A stretch of DNA of 64,000 nucleotides from Terriglobia bacterium (GTDB lineage: Bacteria > Acidobacteriota > Terriglobia > Bryobacterales > Bryobacteraceae), in NCBI GenBank assembly GCA_020073305.1, contig JAIQFK010000017.1, forward strand, positions 1-64,000. Direction: 5' to 3'. Under the pieces are notes generated by a model that was given only the letters and a program-made list of their open reading frames with translations, made no database searches and was not told the origin of the DNA. Both the position numbers and the translations under genes were made by a program. Shown here piece after piece: positions 61,866-64,000 of this stretch. Each line of letters opens with the position of its first letter. Position 1 is the first letter of the stretch.

Positions 61866-62819
61866 ATGCTGCTCGGCATGGATATCGGCGGGACACAGAT
61901 CAAAGCAGCCACGGTGGATGAAACCGGGGCCATCGAGCGGACTCTGCGCGCCGACACACCGGCGTCACTCGACGAATTTCGGCAGGCGGTCGTGCGGTTG
62001 ATTCGGGATCTAAGCTCATCCGCCGCGCCTATCAGGGCGGTTGGAATCGGCTGTAAAGGGATCATCAACCCGGAAACCACCTGCGTAGAAGTGCTGCCCG
62101 GAACGCTGCATTATGTCGAGGGCCAGCTGCTTTCCGAGATCGTGGCTCCGGCGCTGGCGGCAGACGCAACCATAGCGGCCGATAACGATGCGCGGGTAGC
62201 GCTTGCCGGAGAAGTCGCCTGGGGCGCGGCCCGGCAATGCCGCAATGTGTTGATGCTGACGCTGGGAACGGGAGTAGGAGGCGGCATTGTCGCCGAGGGC
62301 CGCATTCTCCGCGGGGCCACGGGCGTCGCCGGGCACATCGGGCACCTCACCGTGGATCCGGACGGCGTGCTCTGCATTTGCGGAAATCGCGGGTGCCTGG
62401 AGACAGTATTTTCAGCGCGGGCGATTGAGAGCGAGGCCTTCGCCGCCGTGCATCGAGGCGTGGATTCGCGATTGCTCGCGTGCCGCTCTAAGCCACCCTC
62501 CTGCGCCGAAGTATTCGATCTGGCGCGGCAAGGCGACGTGGTTGCCGGCGACATCATTCGTAGGGCAACCCGCGTTTTGGGCGCGGCCATCGCGGGTCTG
62601 GCATTCGTTTTTGATCCCGAAGTTGTGATTCTCGGCGGCCAGATCTCCGAAGCCGGTGAGATGTTGCTGGGGCCCCTGCGCGCCGAGGTTGGAGCGCGCA
62701 CCCAGAGTTACCTCCGGCGGGAAATCCCCATCGTGCGCTCCACCCTCGTAGATCCGTCCGGTGTGATCGGCGCGGCGGCTTTGGCCTTGGAGGCTACGAG
62801 GCGCAAAGGGACGAATTAA
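61866..62819 (+). CDS. ROK family sugar kinase
   Basis: A 317-residue ROK protein without an N-terminal HTH, so a kinase rather than a repressor. ATP motif GMDIGGTQIKAA near residue 4, LTLGTGVGGGIVAEG, GVAGHIGHLTV and the zinc motif CICGNRGCLE. It would phosphorylate a hexose or amino sugar. Divergent with the SIS gene, hence probably the same pathway with a shared regulatory gap of 53 bases. Confidence 0.92.
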   Translation: MLLGMDIGGTQIKAATVDETGAIERTLRADTPASLDEFRQAVVRLIRDLSSSAAPIRAVGIGCKGIINPETTCVEVLPGTLHYVEGQLLSEIVAPALAADATIAADNDARVALAGEVAWGAARQCRNVLMLTLGTGVGGGIVAEGRILRGATGVAGHIGHLTVDPDGVLCICGNRGCLETVFSARAIESEAFAAVHRGVDSRLLACRSKPPSCAEVFDLARQGDVVAGDIIRRATRVLGAAIAGLAFVFDPEVVILGGQISEAGEMLLGPLRAEVGARTQSYLRREIPIVRSTLVDPSGVIGAAALALEATRRKGTN

Positions 62820-62828
62820 CCACGGCTA

Positions 62829-63683
62829 TCAACCGTGCAGCTTCCGAAATGCCGCGAGGCAGCGGTCGGCGGTGTCCACGGGCGGGTATGCGCTTCCTTC
62901 CTGCTCGATCAGATAGAATTCGATGCCGCCGGTGCTCTCTGCTGCATCGAAAATCTTCTTCCAGGGCGCCACTCCTTCGCCCAACAGGACCTTATAGCCC
63001 TTCCCGGCGTCGGGTGACCAGTCTTTGCAATGCATGGAGACGATGCGGCCGGGATTCTTGTCGATCCAAGCCACCGGGTCGGAACCGGCCTCCAGGCAAG
63101 TCCCCACGTCGAACTGCAGCACGACGTCCTTGACGGTGTTCGCGGCCAGCACTTCAATGGGACGCTTCCCTTCAATCGGCTTGAACTCCGGCTCGTGATT
63201 GTGATATCCGGCGCGAAGCCCCTGCGGCTTCAACTTGTCGGCCGCCGCGTTCAAGCGTTCGGCAACGCCCTTCCAACCATCGAGGTTTGTGGGCACCTTT
63301 CCCGGATGCGCCATCACGATGAGCTTGCTTCCAATGATCTGATTCAGCTCGATGGCTCTGGGAAGGTTTTCGGCGGTGAACGATTGCGCATCGTTATGCG
63401 TCGAAAGACAGCGGATGCCCAGATCATCCAGCAGCTTTCTGACATCTTTGGCCTGAGCGTCCGTCCAGCGGAAATAGGGCGAATAGAACTCGACATCTTC
63501 GTAGCCCAATTTGGCAACGGCCCGGACGGTTCCCGTGAGGTCTTTCTTCAGCTCGTCGCGAACCGAGTAGAGTTCCAGACCTACAGGAATGTGCCGGGCC
63601 TGGGCGGCGGACGCAACGACGGGAGCCGCTGCGGCAACGCCGAGAAACGAACGGCGGGAGATGGAATCGTGGGTAGTCTTCAT
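62829..63683 (-). CDS. Tat-exported TIM-barrel sugar phosphate isomerase/epimerase-like protein
   Basis: A protein of about 284 residues. Twin-arginine leader (ISRRSFLGVAAAAPVV) then a xylose-isomerase-like barrel: GLELYSVRDELKKD, GYEDVEFYSPY, GYHNHEPEF (metal His/Glu), QFDVGTCLEAG (Asp) and YLIEQEGS (Glu). ATG 63683 has GAGG upstream; an ATG at 63701 is in frame but overlaps the ABC permease. It converges with the ROK gene (9 bases). Sugar epimerisation outside the cytoplasm is likely. Confidence 0.88.
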   Translation of the reverse strand: MKTTHDSISRRSFLGVAAAAPVVASAAQARHIPVGLELYSVRDELKKDLTGTVRAVAKLGYEDVEFYSPYFRWTDAQAKDVRKLLDDLGIRCLSTHNDAQSFTAENLPRAIELNQIIGSKLIVMAHPGKVPTNLDGWKGVAERLNAAADKLKPQGLRAGYHNHEPEFKPIEGKRPIEVLAANTVKDVVLQFDVGTCLEAGSDPVAWIDKNPGRIVSMHCKDWSPDAGKGYKVLLGEGVAPWKKIFDAAESTGGIEFYLIEQEGSAYPPVDTADRCLAAFRKLHG

Positions 63684-63693
63684 GAGTGAGTCC

Positions 63694-64000
63694 TCACTCA
63701 TACCGTAGCACCTCGGTGGGGGTGAGCCGGCTGGCGCTCCGCGCCGGATAGATCGTCGCCAGAAAGCTGATCAGGATCGCCACCGCCGCCACCCAGACGC
63801 CGTCCACAAAGCGCGGCTCAAAGGGAACGTAACTCAATGCGTACACCTGCTCGTCCAATTGGATCCAGCGGAACCGGTCCGCAAAATAGCAGAGCGTGTA
63901 GCCGGCCACTAAGCCGATGGCGGTACCCGTGACTCCGATCAGCACACCCTGCATGATGAAGATCCGGCGGATCTGCTCGCGCCGCGCGCCCATCGACATC
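63694..64000 (-). CDS. ABC transporter permease, C-terminal part (truncated by window edge)
   Basis: About 102 residues of a MacB/FtsX-type permease: SMGARREQIRRIFIMQGVLIG, helix VTGTAIGLVAGYTLCYF, a periplasmic loop, helix GVWVAAVAILISFLATIYP, and the ending ARSASRLTPTEVLRYE typical of LolC/LolE and MacB proteins. The gene continues beyond the right edge. Stop at 63694-63696. It overlaps the possible early start of the epimerase gene by 8 bases. Confidence 0.88.
   Translation of the reverse strand, partial: MSMGARREQIRRIFIMQGVLIGVTGTAIGLVAGYTLCYFADRFRWIQLDEQVYALSYVPFEPRFVDGVWVAAVAILISFLATIYPARSASRLTPTEVLRYE

Noticed and set aside
1-64000. CRISPR arrays, tRNA or rRNA genes
   Set aside because: No regularly spaced direct repeats, no cloverleaf with a GGTTCRA-type T-loop and no rRNA core sequence was seen on either strand.

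Overview
This is a GC-rich bacterial chromosome segment that most resembles a subdivision-3 Acidobacteriota genome (Solibacter/Bryobacter type). That assignment is inferred from gene content: a Ser/Thr kinase with a winged-helix N-terminus and a PD40 propeller, an ECF sigma factor of the family often paired with such kinases, many secreted enzymes with twin-arginine leaders, secreted RidA-like proteins, KdpD fragments and a TrpB2-type enzyme. No rRNA, tRNA or CRISPR array was seen.

Layout. 0-6.2 kb: a sensory kinase, two secreted zinc-peptidase-like genes (one frameshifted), a decayed kinase fragment and an ECF sigma factor. 6.4-10.5 kb: a DinB-like gene, then a lipoate-dependent dehydrogenase cluster (E2, LipB, E3). 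10.5-14.8 kb: a POTRA protein, a methyltransferase, a SpoU/TrmJ-type RNA methyltransferase, a HicBA-type toxin-antitoxin pair and an IS630-like helix-turn-helix remnant. 14.7-19.1 kb: an acyl-CoA mutase large subunit coupled to a small membrane protein, a conserved hypothetical, and a glycosyltransferase coupled to a sigma-54 activator. 19.2-22.6 kb: a HEAT-repeat protein and two tandem KdpD-domain proteins. 23-34 kb: a KDPG-type aldolase, a CusCBA-like heavy-metal RND efflux operon, and a porin/histidine kinase/response regulator operon. 34-37.4 kb: an SMR/YnfA-like protein and an ammonium transporter surrounded by a tail-anchored helical-repeat protein and three tiny membrane proteins, two of them under 60 residues.

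37.9-47.8 kb: an acetoacetyl-CoA-reductase-like SDR (whose catalytic Lys is replaced) plus thiolase, a GH42 beta-galactosidase, an S46 peptidase, a TrpB2-like enzyme and an ARPP-1-type protein. 47.9-53 kb: a sigma factor with an anti-sigma/YCF48 fusion, a secreted triple-RidA protein and a secreted GH-like protein. 53.04-53.97 kb: a 928-bp transposase-less element with terminal inverted repeats and an 8-bp target duplication, carrying two small genes. 54-55 kb: bacterioferritin and a small Cys-rich membrane protein. 55-62.8 kb: a tightly overlapping seven-gene run (SIS isomerase, two Gfo/Idh/MocA, SDR, MetE-like, metallo-hydrolase, double-thioredoxin-fold protein) with a divergent ROK sugar kinase, probably an uncharacterised sugar pathway. 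The window ends in a TIM-barrel epimerase-like gene and a truncated ABC permease.

The best candidates for something undescribed are the two-gene cargo element at 53.04-53.97 kb, the sugar/MetE-like/lactonase operon at 55-62.8 kb, and the Amt operon with its miniature membrane proteins. All assignments come from reading motifs by eye; no database search was run.
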